A DNA stretch of 64,000 bases from Candidatus Latescibacterota bacterium (lineage in GTDB: Bacteria; Krumholzibacteriota; Krumholzibacteriia; JACNKJ01): positions 62,001 through 126,000 of the forward strand of contig JACKDC010000004.1 of NCBI GenBank assembly GCA_020633725.1. Direction: 5' to 3'. This document shows, piece after piece, positions 25,969 to 35,244 of the stretch (its first letter is position 1; each line of letters starts with the position of its first letter). Made by a program: the position numbers and the translations under genes. A model generated the notes under the pieces. It was not told the DNA's origin and did no database searches. It worked only from the letters and a program-made list of their open reading frames with translations.

Positions 25969-28433
25969 CGCGCGGCCTGTTCGCGTGGCGTCGCGTTCTT
26001 CACGTAGCGGTCGAGCCAGGTGTCCTGCTCCCAGAGCAGGTGCATGACGCTCTCGCGCGCCCGGTAGCCGTGGCTCTCGTGCGGGAGCATCACCAGGCGC
26101 GCCGTGCCGCCGAGGCCCTTGATCGCCTCGTAGAGGCGTTCGCTCTGCAGCGGGAAGGTGCCGGAGTTGTTGTCGGCCTCGCCGTGGATGAGGAGCAGCG
26201 GCTCGTCGATCTTCTCGGCGTTCATGAAGGGGCTCATGCGGAAGTAGACCTCGGGCGCCTCCCAGAAGGTCCGTTCCTCGCCCTGGAAGCCGAAGGGCGT
26301 CAGCGAGCGGTTGTAGGCGCCGCTGCGCGCGATGCCGAGGCGGAAGAGATCCGAGTGCGCGAGCAGGTTCGCGGCCATGAAGGCGCCGTAGCTGTGGCCC
26401 CCGATGGCGATGCGCTCGCGGTCGGCGACGCCGCGGTCGGCCACCGCGTCCACGGCCGCCTGCGCGCTGGCGACGAGCTGCTCGACGAAGCTGTCGTTGG
26501 GCTCCGTGTCGCCTTCGCCGACGATGGGCATGGCGGCGTCGTCGAGCACCGCATAGCCGCGCGTGAGGAAGAGCTCGGGCGAGAACCAGCCCACGCGGGT
26601 GAAGCGGTAGGGCGAGTCGCTGACCTGGCCCGCGTCGGCCGCGCTCTTGAACTCGCGCGGGTAGGCCCACATCAGCAGCGGCAGCGGGGCGTCGACGCCC
26701 GGGGTGAAGTCGGCGGGCGTGTAGAGCGTGCCGGTGAGGGGCACGCCGTCGGCGCGGGTGTACTGCAGCAGCTCCTTGTGGACGCCCTCGAGCTGGGGGG
26801 TGGGATTGGGAAAGTCCGTCACCGGCGTGAGGGTCTTCGCCGCGAGGTCGCGCAGGAAATAGTTGGGCGGGTCGGTCTGGCTCTCGCGCCGCGTGAGCAG
26901 CACGGGGCCCGTGGCGGCGATGACGTCCACCGGCGACTCGTAGTACGGCGCCTCGGAGCGGAAGAGGCGGGTGGTCTCGCCGCTGGCGAGATCGAGGCGG
27001 TCGAGGAAGGGCCGGTCGCCCTCGGGCGACGCGCCCTGGCCGGCCAGGTAGAGCGCGCCGCCGTCGAGCAGCATGACGTCCCGCCCGAAGGGTCCCGGCG
27101 CCATCACCGGCCGGCCGGGGTCGGCGTAGCGGTCCTGCCAGCTGCGGTTGACCCTGAGCACAGGGGTAACCGTGGGATCGCCGGGGGCCACCTGCCAGGT
27201 CCGGGTGTTGCGGGTCTTCCACCACATGCTGTTGACCAGGGCCACGTGGTCGTCGCCCCAGAATGTGCCGGCGAAGCGGTTGGCCAGGGTGATGAGAACG
27301 GTGGGCTCGCCGCTGAACGGCGCGGCCAGGGTGAAGACGCGATCGCGCTCGGCGGCCTCGACGCCCGCGTCGCCGCCGTCGAGGGCCTCGGCCCAGCAGA
27401 GCGTGGCGGGAGCGTCGTCGCGCCAGGAGACGTCGCGCGGTCCGGTGGGCACCGAACCGAAGGCGATGGGCACCTGATCCTGCAGCGGCAGGTCGGCGAG
27501 GCGGTGGACGAGGCGGCCGTCCGCGTCCCAGATTTCGATGCGGCGGGGGAAGCCGTCCTCGCGCAGCGAGTAGGAGTAGGGCCGGTGGACGGTCTCCACC
27601 AGCAGGTAGCGGCCGTCGGGCGAGGGATCGAAGCTGCGGACGAGGCCGGCCTCGCCGAGCGCGCCAGCGCCCTTCTTCTTGCGGTCGATGCGCACGCGCA
27701 CGAGCTGCGAGCGGCAGTAGTGGTCGAAGAGGTCTTCGTCGTGTGCGTCGGTGAGGAGATCCTGGAAGGTGCGCGCCGCGGACTTCTTGCCCAGGTTCTC
27801 CTGCACGATCGGTCCCGCGGGCGCCAGGGGCTCCGCGGGGGGCGCGCCGCGGCCGGCGGGGATGCTGGCCACGACGAAGCTCTGGCTGTCGGGCAGCCAT
27901 CTGTAGGGACGCGTGTACGCGGCGTTGAGGACGAGATCGCGCTTGCCCACGCGCTCGGCGTCGCCGCCGTCCAGCGCGGCGGTCCAGAGGGCGAGCGCGC
28001 CGTCGGACTCGAGCACGAAGGCGATGCGCTTGCCGTCGGGCGACCAGGTGACGTCCGTGATGCGGCCACCCGCGGGCAGGCCCGTGACGGGGCGCTCGAA
28101 GCCGTCGCTCAGCCGGCGGAAGCGGAGACCGCTCAGCGTGCGCTGGCGGCTGGGGCCGTTGGTGGCCGGGTTGATGCGCATGCCGGCGAGGCGAAGCTCG
28201 GGCTGGGCGACCTCCTCGATGGAGGGCAGGCCGGGGGAGTCCAACAGCAGGATCCAGGCGCGGTCGGGGCTGACGTCGACCCGCGGCGTGGGCGGGGCGT
28301 CGATCATGTCGGCCAGGACCGCCGGCGGCATGCGGTAGCCGCCCTCCAGAGCGGCGGCGCCGGTGGGGATGATCGCGAGCGCCAGCAGCAGGGCCAGGGC
28401 CAGCGAGATCGGGCGGGGGCGGGTCGTCGGCAT
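25965..28433 (-). CDS. S9 family peptidase, glutamyl-endopeptidase (S9D) type
   Basis: 822-residue exported prolyl-oligopeptidase-fold peptidase. Signal peptide ending PTGAAA; an N-terminal seven-bladed propeller (LTG/WSPDGKRIAFVLES, FDPSPDGRYLLVETVHRPYSYS); then an alpha/beta-hydrolase domain with Ser681 (IGGHSYGAFMAANLLAHS), Asp754 (HGEADNNSG) and His788 (LPHESHGY). GGHSYGAF and the propeller text are those of the chloroplast/bacterial glutamyl endopeptidase group rather than DPP-IV. A complete triad suggests activity. It has its own upstream region of about 500 nt. Confidence 0.9.
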   Translation of the reverse strand: MPTTRPRPISLALALLLALAIIPTGAAALEGGYRMPPAVLADMIDAPPTPRVDVSPDRAWILLLDSPGLPSIEEVAQPELRLAGMRINPATNGPSRQRTLSGLRFRRLSDGFERPVTGLPAGGRITDVTWSPDGKRIAFVLESDGALALWTAALDGGDAERVGKRDLVLNAAYTRPYRWLPDSQSFVVASIPAGRGAPPAEPLAPAGPIVQENLGKKSAARTFQDLLTDAHDEDLFDHYCRSQLVRVRIDRKKKGAGALGEAGLVRSFDPSPDGRYLLVETVHRPYSYSLREDGFPRRIEIWDADGRLVHRLADLPLQDQVPIAFGSVPTGPRDVSWRDDAPATLCWAEALDGGDAGVEAAERDRVFTLAAPFSGEPTVLITLANRFAGTFWGDDHVALVNSMWWKTRNTRTWQVAPGDPTVTPVLRVNRSWQDRYADPGRPVMAPGPFGRDVMLLDGGALYLAGQGASPEGDRPFLDRLDLASGETTRLFRSEAPYYESPVDVIAATGPVLLTRRESQTDPPNYFLRDLAAKTLTPVTDFPNPTPQLEGVHKELLQYTRADGVPLTGTLYTPADFTPGVDAPLPLLMWAYPREFKSAADAGQVSDSPYRFTRVGWFSPELFLTRGYAVLDDAAMPIVGEGDTEPNDSFVEQLVASAQAAVDAVADRGVADRERIAIGGHSYGAFMAANLLAHSDLFRLGIARSGAYNRSLTPFGFQGEERTFWEAPEVYFRMSPFMNAEKIDEPLLLIHGEADNNSGTFPLQSERLYEAIKGLGGTARLVMLPHESHGYRARESVMHLLWEQDTWLDRYVKNATPREQAAR

Positions 28434-28622
28434 CGCAACTCCTCATCATGGGCATCGAGTTGGGCGTCGGGGAAGCCGGGGTCAGTCTAAGTCCTTGCGG
28501 TGAATCAGACTAGCCCGTTTCCTTCCCGGGCGGCATTTTTCCGTCGCCGCGGGAACCCGGCCGGGGCTGGGGCGTTGCGGAAGCAGTACCGACACCCTTC
28601 GAAGCACTGAGATGCCAACGCA

Positions 28623-28647
28623 AGCCCCCGGAGATTCCGGGGGCTTT
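28623..28647 (+). terminator. Strong hairpin, probable plus-strand terminator
   Basis: Perfect 10-bp stem AGCCCCCGGA/TCCGGGGGCT with a 3-nt loop, followed by TTCCC; only a short T-run. No plus-strand gene lies upstream, so it would end an untranslated transcript. It abuts the left end of the inverted-repeat element. Confidence 0.5.
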
Positions 28648-28810
28648 CCCTTGTGCCGCGGAGAATGTGGCCGGTCCCCCTCAAGCCTCTGCGGCGCCGC
28701 CGGATCGCCCACGCCGGCCGCATCCTTCCCCGTCTTCGCCTCAAGTCACTGCTGCACAGCCATTTGGCCCGTCGCCTCGCCCCGCAGCCACATTCTCGGC
28801 GGCACAAGGG
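28648..28810. repeat. Inverted-repeat element, copy A (163 bp)
   Basis: Terminal inverted repeats of 24 bp (28648-28671 and 28787-28810) match except at one position; the core reads TTGTGCCGCgGAgAATGTG. The interior of about 115 bp has no ORF of its own. The same terminal sequence, with a different interior, bounds the element at 62356-62497, so this looks like a MITE- or REP-type dispersed element. No target-site duplication is evident. Confidence 0.7.
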
Positions 28811-28846
28811 GGGAGTTTCAGGATTGAAGAAGAATTCAGACCCCGG

Positions 28847-28875
28847 TTGTAATCTTCTTCACATGCAGGTATTTT
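28847..28875 (+). promoter_or_regulatory. Sigma-70-type promoter for the 17-haem cytochrome gene
   Basis: TTGTAA, 17-nt spacer, TATTTT; predicted start about 28882, giving a leader of about 48 nt. It lies in an AT-richer island 37 nt after inverted-repeat element A. Confidence 0.5.
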
Positions 28876-28930
28876 AGGTGCCGTTACCCGAAATACCCCG
28901 CCTCCGGGCGACAGCCAAGGAAACCGTGTC

Positions 28931-31540
28931 ATGCGCCTGCGTCACCCTCGGGTTTGGAACGTCGTCGGCCTCTTCGCGACCCTGCTGCCGGCGCTGTGGC
29001 TGAGCCTCGCGCCGGCCCCCGCGCGCGCCGACGCCGACGCCTGCCTCATGTGCCACGACGATCCGGGTCTGACGAGCGCCGACGGCCGCTCGCTGCACAT
29101 GACCGCGGACGCGCTCGTCGGTTCCGTGCACGACGGCCTCGACTGCACGGACTGCCATCTCGACGGCAACTTCGACGACGCGCCGCACTGGCCCGCAGGC
29201 AACGGCGTCGACTGCGCCAGCTGCCACGACCAGGTGAGCAACCTGTGGATGGAGCGCTTCTACGAGCACCTGAAGCGCAAGGACTTCCAGGGCGTGATCC
29301 CCAGCTGCAGCGACTGCCACGGCAGCCACCAGATCAAGGATCAGGTGCCCGGCGGCAACGTCAAGACCTGCGGCAAGTGCCATCCCGACCAGGAGGCGGA
29401 GTACCGCCAGAGCTACCACGCGCAGCGCTACGAGGACGACCCGCGCAAGTACCCCACCTGCGTCACCTGCCACGACCCGCACTTCAAGGGCAAGAAGGAG
29501 CTGATGGGGGAGACGGCCTTCAAGCAGGAGATCGTGCTCACCTGCGCGCGCTGTCATCAGAAGGACATCGAGCTCTACGTCCACTCGACGCACTACCGGC
29601 GGCTGCAGGAAGACAACGACGACCGCGCCCCGTCCTGCGTGGACTGCCACGAGTCCCACGCGATTCGCAAGCCCAGCGACCCCAAGTCGCGGGTGAACAG
29701 CAACAACATCTCGCGCACCTGCGACGGCTGCCATCCGGGACATCGCGCCAGCCTGCACCGCAAGCCGGACGAGGCCGAGTCGCAGGTGAGCTGCACGTTC
29801 TGCCACACCGGCCATCAGACCGACATGACCTCCATCGCCAACGTCATCTACAAGGCGGGGGGCATCTTCAACAAGTGCAACTACTGCCACAACGAGCACT
29901 CGCGCGCCGACTCGAAGCACGTGCTGGCGCACAGCAAGGTGATGGACAAGGACCTGGCCGGCGGTGACGTGAACTGCTCAGAGTGTCACGTCTACCACTG
30001 GAAGGTGAAGGACGCCACGGGCCACGAGCGCAAGAGCCACCCGGACTGCGCCAACTGCCACGCCGAGCAGAACATGGCCTACATGAAGTCGATTCACGGG
30101 CGCGCGCGCGCGGCGGGGATCGACGCGGCGCCCACCTGCACCACCTGTCACGGGGATGCGCAGGTCCTGTCGCCGGAGACGAAGTTCACGCCGGAGGGCG
30201 TGGTCGAGCTCTGCTCGAGCTGCCACGCCAACAAGGAGCTGATGCTCTCCTTCGAGATCAATCCCTACGTGGTGGAGGGCTTCAAGGACACCTATCACGG
30301 CAAGCTCTACGGCCTGATGACCGAGGGCGTGCGCTTCGCCGTCTGCACGAACTGCCACGGGCACCACAGCATTCTCGAGCCGGAGTCCGAGGAGTCCTCG
30401 GTGAACCGCGCGCACATCGTGGAGACCTGCCGGCAGTGTCATCCGAAGGCGGAGGAGAACTTCGTCAGCTATCTCGTGCACCCGATCCAGCCGTCGGAGG
30501 CGGAGCTGGCCGAGGCGCGCGCGAAGCGTCCCAAGAATCAGCCCATGCTCCTGGACAAGCAGCTGGAGCCCCGCGCGCCGCGCGCGGGCGAGGCCTTCCA
30601 GGTGGCGTTCTCCACCGCGGACCGCGCGATGAAGCTGCTCTTCGTCGTCGTGCTCGGCTTCTTCGGCTTCCACACGATCCTGTGGTTCCAGCGGGGCATC
30701 CGGCCGCGACTGCGCAAGGAGAAGCGCTACTTCCGGCGCTTCACGCCCTACGAGCGCTTCCTGCACATTCTCGTCAACGTGAGCTTCCTCATGCTCTGTC
30801 TGACGGGTCTGCCGCAGTCCTACGTGGAGACGATCCCGGGCAAGTGGTTCCTCGAGAACATCCTGACCCTGCAGCGCGCGCAGCAGGTGCACTACTTCGC
30901 CGCGGCGATCACGGGGCTCTACTTCCTGCTCCACCTCATCCAGCTCGGGCTGAAGCTGCGCCAGTTCGGCTGGCGGCCGCTCCTGTCGGGGCCGGACTCC
31001 ATGGTGCCGCAGAAGAAGGACTTCTTCGACTTCGTGCAGCACATCAAGTGGTTCTTCGGCAAGGCCGAGCGGCCCCGCTTCGACCGCTGGACCTACTGGG
31101 AGAAGTTCGACTACTTCGCGGTGTTCTGGGGCGTCGCGGTGATCGGCCTGTCCGGTCTCATCCGCTGGCGCGAGGAGTTCTTCGGCAACCTGCTGGGCGG
31201 CGGCGTGGTGTCCCTCGCGGACACGGTGCACAAGGAGGAGGCGCTGATGGCGGCGGCCTTCATCTTCATCGTGCACTTCTTCAACACCCACCTCCGCAGC
31301 GAGAAGTTCCCCATGGACGTGAGCATCTACACGGGCCTGGTCAGCGAGGAGGAGATGAAGGACGAGCGTCCGGAGCAGTGGGATCGCCTGACCGCGGGCG
31401 GCGTCGAGCCGCAGTTCAAGAAGGCGCGGCCCATCTGGGCGATGGTGCTGGCCTACGCCTGGGGCACCTTCGCGCTGCTGCTGGGGCTGCTGCTCCTGAC
31501 CTTGATCATCATCGGCTTTGCCTCGGGCGGGCCGCACTAG
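28931..31540 (+). CDS. Membrane-bound 17-haem cytochrome c fused to a cytochrome b-type domain
   Basis: 869 residues. Signal peptide ending APARA, then a periplasmic region with 17 CxxCH motifs (CLMCH at about 39 to CRQCH at about 507), then a membrane part with about six helices (near 568-590, 611-630, 653-675, 727-745, 770-790, 834-865). The helical part (YERFLHILVNVSFLMLCLTGLPQ, QQVHYFAAAITGLYFLLHL, YWEKFDYFAVFWGV) is of the b561/FdnI-HydC kind that oxidises quinols through b-haems. The layout resembles the CbcL-type fused quinol oxidoreductases of Geobacter, with more c-haems. It probably passes electrons from the quinone pool to the periplasm. AAGGA precedes the ATG. Confidence 0.88.
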   Translation: MRLRHPRVWNVVGLFATLLPALWLSLAPAPARADADACLMCHDDPGLTSADGRSLHMTADALVGSVHDGLDCTDCHLDGNFDDAPHWPAGNGVDCASCHDQVSNLWMERFYEHLKRKDFQGVIPSCSDCHGSHQIKDQVPGGNVKTCGKCHPDQEAEYRQSYHAQRYEDDPRKYPTCVTCHDPHFKGKKELMGETAFKQEIVLTCARCHQKDIELYVHSTHYRRLQEDNDDRAPSCVDCHESHAIRKPSDPKSRVNSNNISRTCDGCHPGHRASLHRKPDEAESQVSCTFCHTGHQTDMTSIANVIYKAGGIFNKCNYCHNEHSRADSKHVLAHSKVMDKDLAGGDVNCSECHVYHWKVKDATGHERKSHPDCANCHAEQNMAYMKSIHGRARAAGIDAAPTCTTCHGDAQVLSPETKFTPEGVVELCSSCHANKELMLSFEINPYVVEGFKDTYHGKLYGLMTEGVRFAVCTNCHGHHSILEPESEESSVNRAHIVETCRQCHPKAEENFVSYLVHPIQPSEAELAEARAKRPKNQPMLLDKQLEPRAPRAGEAFQVAFSTADRAMKLLFVVVLGFFGFHTILWFQRGIRPRLRKEKRYFRRFTPYERFLHILVNVSFLMLCLTGLPQSYVETIPGKWFLENILTLQRAQQVHYFAAAITGLYFLLHLIQLGLKLRQFGWRPLLSGPDSMVPQKKDFFDFVQHIKWFFGKAERPRFDRWTYWEKFDYFAVFWGVAVIGLSGLIRWREEFFGNLLGGGVVSLADTVHKEEALMAAAFIFIVHFFNTHLRSEKFPMDVSIYTGLVSEEEMKDERPEQWDRLTAGGVEPQFKKARPIWAMVLAYAWGTFALLLGLLLLTLIIIGFASGGPH

Positions 31541-31568
31541 GACTCGGGCGGACGAGGGTGCATGCAAG

Positions 31569-31594
31569 AGCGGCGGGGCGCTTGCCCCGCCGCT
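31569..31594. terminator. Bidirectional hairpin terminator between convergent cytochrome genes
   Basis: Perfect 11-bp stem AGCGGCGGGGC/GCCCCGCCGCT with a 4-nt loop, 29 nt after the plus-strand stop and 25 nt after the minus-strand stop. T-rich sequence (TTCGCGTTTCG) follows on the plus strand. Confidence 0.7.
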
Positions 31595-31618
31595 TCGCGT
31601 TTCGTCCTACTCCTGCGA

Positions 31619-33055
31619 CTAGGGGAAGAGCTGGTGCAGGATCTCCGGATCCCGCTCCTCCCAGGCCAGCAGCGTGTGGCAGGTGTCGCAGTCCTGGCTG
31701 ATGGTCTTGCCGTCCGCCGTGCTGTGGCTGTCGTCGTGGCAGCGGAAGCAGCCCGGCGACGCCTCGTGCCCGATGTGGTTCGGGTAGGTGCCCCAGGCCA
31801 CCTTCATCTTGGGAAAGATGTTCCGGCTGTAGATGTCCACCGCCGTCTGCACGGCCTTCTGGAAGGCCGGCTTGCCGGCCCAGCCCGCGTCGGGCATCTC
31901 CTTGTCGTAGTAGGCGGCCATGCGCAGCGGGATCTCGCGGCGCGCGTCCTCCTGGGTGGGGTAGTCGCCCTTAATGGCCGCCATCGTCTCGCGCTTGATG
32001 TAGGGGATGCTCTTGTCGATGAGGCCCGCCGTGATCGCCTCGTTCACGGCGACGTCCGGCTCCTCGTAGGTGTGCGTGGGCCGGTTGTGGCAGTCCAGGC
32101 AGTCCATGCGGCGGATCTCGCTGGTCTCCACGAAGTCCGCGGGCGGGTCGAAGCCGTCCTGCACGAAGACGGCCGTGCTCCCGTCGGGGCGCGTCGCGCG
32201 GATCCACTTGATGTCCTCGCGGCTCTCGTCGGCGATGTAGTCCACGTCCAGGTCGATGTGCCAGTGGATTCCCGTCGCGAAGCCCGACTCCTTGCCGCCG
32301 CCGCCCACCTTCAGCACGAGCGCGTTCACCAGCTCGGAGTTCTCCTCGTCCTCGTCGTAGTGGCGCTTCACCAGCACCTTGTCGCCGTGGAACTTCTGCG
32401 GCCAGTGGCACTGCTCGCAGGTCTCGCGCGCCGGGCGCAGGTTGTGGATGGGCGTGCCGATCGGACGGTTGTAGCTGTTGGTGATCACGGCCCAGACCTG
32501 CCGCAGGCCGGAGAGCTTGGAGCGCACGTACCAGTCCGCGCCCGGCCCGATGTGGCACTCCACGCAGGACACCCGGGCGTGGGGCGAGTTGCTGTAGGCC
32601 GTGTACTCCGGCTGCATCACCGTGTGGCAGGTCTTGCCGCAGAAACCCACGGACTCGGTGTACTCCACGCCGCGGTAGCTCAGCGTCGCGACGACGATGA
32701 GCAGCAGGGTGCCGCCGACGATCATCACCACGAAGCGGTTGCGGTCCTCGCCGTTGTTCAGGTCCCAGCGGGGGAAGGGATAGAGCGGCGAGTCGCTTTC
32801 CTCGGTGCGCCGGTGCGCGCGCCAGCGACCGAGGGCCACCAGCAGCGCGCCGAGGGCGAAGCCGGCCGGCAGCACCAGGAACGTGAAGATCCCCACGTAG
32901 GGCGAGTCCAGGAAGCCGAGCGCATCCAGGAGCAGCAGAACCACCATGGGGATGCCGCTGAGGTACATCACCATGAGCCCGATGAGACCCAGGGGGTGGT
33001 TCACGTTGCGCAGGGTCAGGACCCGGAAGGTCCGCAGGAAGGACTTGAATGTCAT
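31619..33055 (-). CDS. NapC/NirT-family (ImcH-like) membrane multiheme cytochrome
   Basis: 478 residues. Three N-terminal membrane helices (HPLGLIGLMVMYLSGIPM, FTFLVLPAGFALGALLVA, FVVMIVGGTLLLIVVATL) are followed by a periplasmic cytochrome domain. Haem sites are CGKTCH (three residues between the cysteines), CVECH, CEQCH, CLDCH, CFRCH and CDTCH, six in all. TVMQPEYTAYSNSPHARVSCVECHIGPGADWYVRSK and ETCEQCHWPQKF are hallmarks of the NapC/NirT quinol dehydrogenases related to ImcH. It should oxidise menaquinol. ATG 33055 has GGAGG 7 nt upstream. It is divergent from the 11-haem gene, with which it shares an upstream region. Confidence 0.87.
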   Translation of the reverse strand: MTFKSFLRTFRVLTLRNVNHPLGLIGLMVMYLSGIPMVVLLLLDALGFLDSPYVGIFTFLVLPAGFALGALLVALGRWRAHRRTEESDSPLYPFPRWDLNNGEDRNRFVVMIVGGTLLLIVVATLSYRGVEYTESVGFCGKTCHTVMQPEYTAYSNSPHARVSCVECHIGPGADWYVRSKLSGLRQVWAVITNSYNRPIGTPIHNLRPARETCEQCHWPQKFHGDKVLVKRHYDEDEENSELVNALVLKVGGGGKESGFATGIHWHIDLDVDYIADESREDIKWIRATRPDGSTAVFVQDGFDPPADFVETSEIRRMDCLDCHNRPTHTYEEPDVAVNEAITAGLIDKSIPYIKRETMAAIKGDYPTQEDARREIPLRMAAYYDKEMPDAGWAGKPAFQKAVQTAVDIYSRNIFPKMKVAWGTYPNHIGHEASPGCFRCHDDSHSTADGKTISQDCDTCHTLLAWEERDPEILHQLFP

Positions 33056-33168
33056 GAAATGGCCTCCGATTGAGCGCGTCACGCCGGACGGCACCGTAGT
33101 AAACGCCATTCCGGCAAAACCGCCAACCCTATCCTAAACAAAGCGGTTAACGCTCACCAACCCGACCC

Positions 33169-33198
33169 TTGCTTCTGGACCCGAATGTCTCATATTGT
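33169..33198 (+). promoter_or_regulatory. Sigma-70-type promoter candidate for the 11-haem cytochrome gene
   Basis: TTGCTT, 18-nt spacer, TATTGT, about 78 nt before the ATG, in the AT-richer divergent region. Moderate match only. Confidence 0.35.
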
Positions 33199-33275
33199 TG
33201 GCGCGCCGACGGGAATCCGCCGCCGGCGAGAGGGCGGCCACCGGCCGCCGGATCCTGCCCGTGAAGGAGACTGCC

Positions 33276-35225
33276 ATGCTGGCTGTGAAGCGCTGCGCGA
33301 TGCTGGGACTGTCGGTGGTCCTGGCGCTCGCGCTGGGGGTCCTGCCCGCGTCCGCGGCGGACTGGAAGACGAGCGAGTGCCTCGAGTGCCACCAGGACAC
33401 GGGGGGCGACCCGCCCGAGGTCACGCCGGAGACGCTGAAGGGAAGCATCCACGCCAGCTTCGCGTGCTCGGACTGTCACGCGGACATCGAGGAGCTGCCC
33501 CACGACACCGTGGCCAAGGTGAACTGCGGGCTCTGCCACGAGCAGGAGGCGACGGACTACACCCGGCACGGCCTGGGCAAGGTGGGCGTCAATCCGGACA
33601 TCCCCACCTGCGTCAGCTGCCACGGCACGCACAACATCCTGGGCGTGGCGGAGAAGGAGAGCCCGGTCAACCCGCTCAACCTGCCCACCACCTGCGGACG
33701 CTGCCACGAGGACGAGAACTTCGCCGAGAAGGAAGGCATCCGCTTCAAGCACCCGGTGAAGGTCTACACCAACAGCGTGCACGGGCGCGCGGCGCTGGGC
33801 GGCATCTACTCGGCGGCCACCTGCAACGACTGCCACTCCACCGACGGCAGCGCGCACAAGATCCTGCCCCCGGGCGACGTGAACTCGGCCATCAACCACT
33901 TCAACATCGCCCACACCTGCGGCAAGTGCCACAAGTACATCGAGCAGGACTACCGCGAGGGCATCCACGGCCAGCTCACCGAGCGCGGCCAGGTGGAGAG
34001 CCCGATCTGCACCACCTGCCACGGCGAGCACAACATCCTGCCCACGGACGACCCGCGCTCCCCGGTGAGCCCGAGCCGCCTGGCCGAGGCCACCTGCTCG
34101 CCCTGCCACGAGTCCGCCAACCTGAACGAGAAGTACGAGCTGCCCACCGGGCGCCTGCACTCGTTCCAGGACTCCTACCACGGGCTAAAGAGCAAGGCGG
34201 GCGACGTCACCGTGGCCAACTGCGCGTCCTGCCACGGCGCGCACCGCATCCTGCCGGCGGACGACCCCACCTCGACGATCAACCCGGCCAACCTGCAGCA
34301 CACCTGCGGCGGTTGCCATCCCTCGATCACCGCCGAGATCGCCGCGACGCCCATCCACCAGGACACCACGGGTCTGCACACCGGCGTGGCCGGCCTGGTC
34401 CGCAAGATCTACGTCATCCTGATCGTCGTGGTGATCGGCAGCATGGCCCTGCACTGGCTGATCGACCTGCTGCACCAGATCCGCATCGTGATGCGCAAGA
34501 AGCAGGTGCGGCGCATGGAGGGCGACGAGGTGGTGCAGCACTTCGTGCTGGCGCTGGCCTTCACGGTGCTGGTGCTGAGCGGCTTCTCGCTGCGCTTCTA
34601 CGAGGCGTGGTGGTCGCAGTGGCTCTTCGGCTGGCAGGGCGGCTACACGTTCCGCGGCGAGCTGCACCGCGTCGCCGGCGTCGTGCTGCTGCTGGCCTCC
34701 GTCTGGCACTTCTTCTTCCTGTTCTCGCGCCGGGGCCGCACCTTCCTCAAGGACATGCTCCCCGGCATGCACGACTTCACCCAGTTCGGCGAGATGATGG
34801 GCTTCAACCTGGGCCTCCGGAAGGAGCACCCGCACTTCGGGCGCTTCTCCTACGTGGAGAAGGCGGAGTACTGGGCGCTGGTCTGGGGCACCGCCGTGAT
34901 GGGCATCACCGGGCTGATGCTGTGGTTCGACAACTTCTTCGTCAACTGGCTGCCCAAGGGCTTCCTGGACGTGATGCTCGTCATCCACTACTACGAGGCG
35001 TGGCTGGCCTTCCTGGCCATCGTCATCTGGCACATGTACTCCACGGTGTTCAGCCCGAAGATGTACCCGATGAACCCCTCCTGGCTGACGGGCTTCATGC
35101 CCGAGGAGCAGTTCAAGGCCGAGCACCCGGCGGCGCTGGCGGCCAGCAACGTGGAGAAGGCCGACCTGAAGAACGGCAAGGGCGGCGGCGGGGGCGCGGC
35201 GCCGGAGCCGACGAAGAAGCACTGA
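33276..35225 (+). CDS. Membrane-bound 11-haem cytochrome c fused to a cytochrome b-type domain
   Basis: 649 residues with a signal peptide (ending ASA-AD). Eleven CxxCH motifs (CLECH, CSDCH, CGLCH, CVSCH, CGRCH, CNDCH, CGKCH, CTTCH, CSPCH, CASCH, CGGCH), several followed by the repeated phrase CHGxHNILP. About five helices follow from residue 371 (KIYVILIVVVIGSMALHWLI, FVLALAFTVLVLSGFSLRF, HRVAGVVLLLASVWHFFFLF, ALVWGTAVMGITGLMLWF, YYEAWLAFLAIVIWHMYS), with His residues placed as in cytochrome b haem ligands. It ends in a flexible Gly-rich cytoplasmic tail. Same architecture as the 28931 gene, but too divergent for a recent duplicate. AGGAGA is 5 nt before ATG 33276. Confidence 0.88.
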   Translation: MLAVKRCAMLGLSVVLALALGVLPASAADWKTSECLECHQDTGGDPPEVTPETLKGSIHASFACSDCHADIEELPHDTVAKVNCGLCHEQEATDYTRHGLGKVGVNPDIPTCVSCHGTHNILGVAEKESPVNPLNLPTTCGRCHEDENFAEKEGIRFKHPVKVYTNSVHGRAALGGIYSAATCNDCHSTDGSAHKILPPGDVNSAINHFNIAHTCGKCHKYIEQDYREGIHGQLTERGQVESPICTTCHGEHNILPTDDPRSPVSPSRLAEATCSPCHESANLNEKYELPTGRLHSFQDSYHGLKSKAGDVTVANCASCHGAHRILPADDPTSTINPANLQHTCGGCHPSITAEIAATPIHQDTTGLHTGVAGLVRKIYVILIVVVIGSMALHWLIDLLHQIRIVMRKKQVRRMEGDEVVQHFVLALAFTVLVLSGFSLRFYEAWWSQWLFGWQGGYTFRGELHRVAGVVLLLASVWHFFFLFSRRGRTFLKDMLPGMHDFTQFGEMMGFNLGLRKEHPHFGRFSYVEKAEYWALVWGTAVMGITGLMLWFDNFFVNWLPKGFLDVMLVIHYYEAWLAFLAIVIWHMYSTVFSPKMYPMNPSWLTGFMPEEQFKAEHPAALAASNVEKADLKNGKGGGGGAAPEPTKKH

Positions 35226-35244
35226 GCCCGGCGCCAGTCGACAA

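Larger units (their letters stand above)
28434..28930. other. Intergenic region with a hairpin terminator, an inverted-repeat element and a promoter
   Basis: About 500 nt between divergent genes. It holds a possible small-RNA region closed by a strong hairpin (28623-28647), the inverted-repeat element at 28648-28810, and a sigma-70-like promoter at 28847-28875 for the 17-haem cytochrome. No protein gene is supported in it; the open frames that cross it have no start signal or recognisable domain. Confidence 0.6.

Noticed and set aside
28560..28620. tRNA-like or GEMM riboswitch segment
   Set aside because: TTCGAA resembles a T-loop fragment, but no acceptor or anticodon arms can be built; the GEMM core (GGCAAACC...GGGACGCAAAGCC) is absent.
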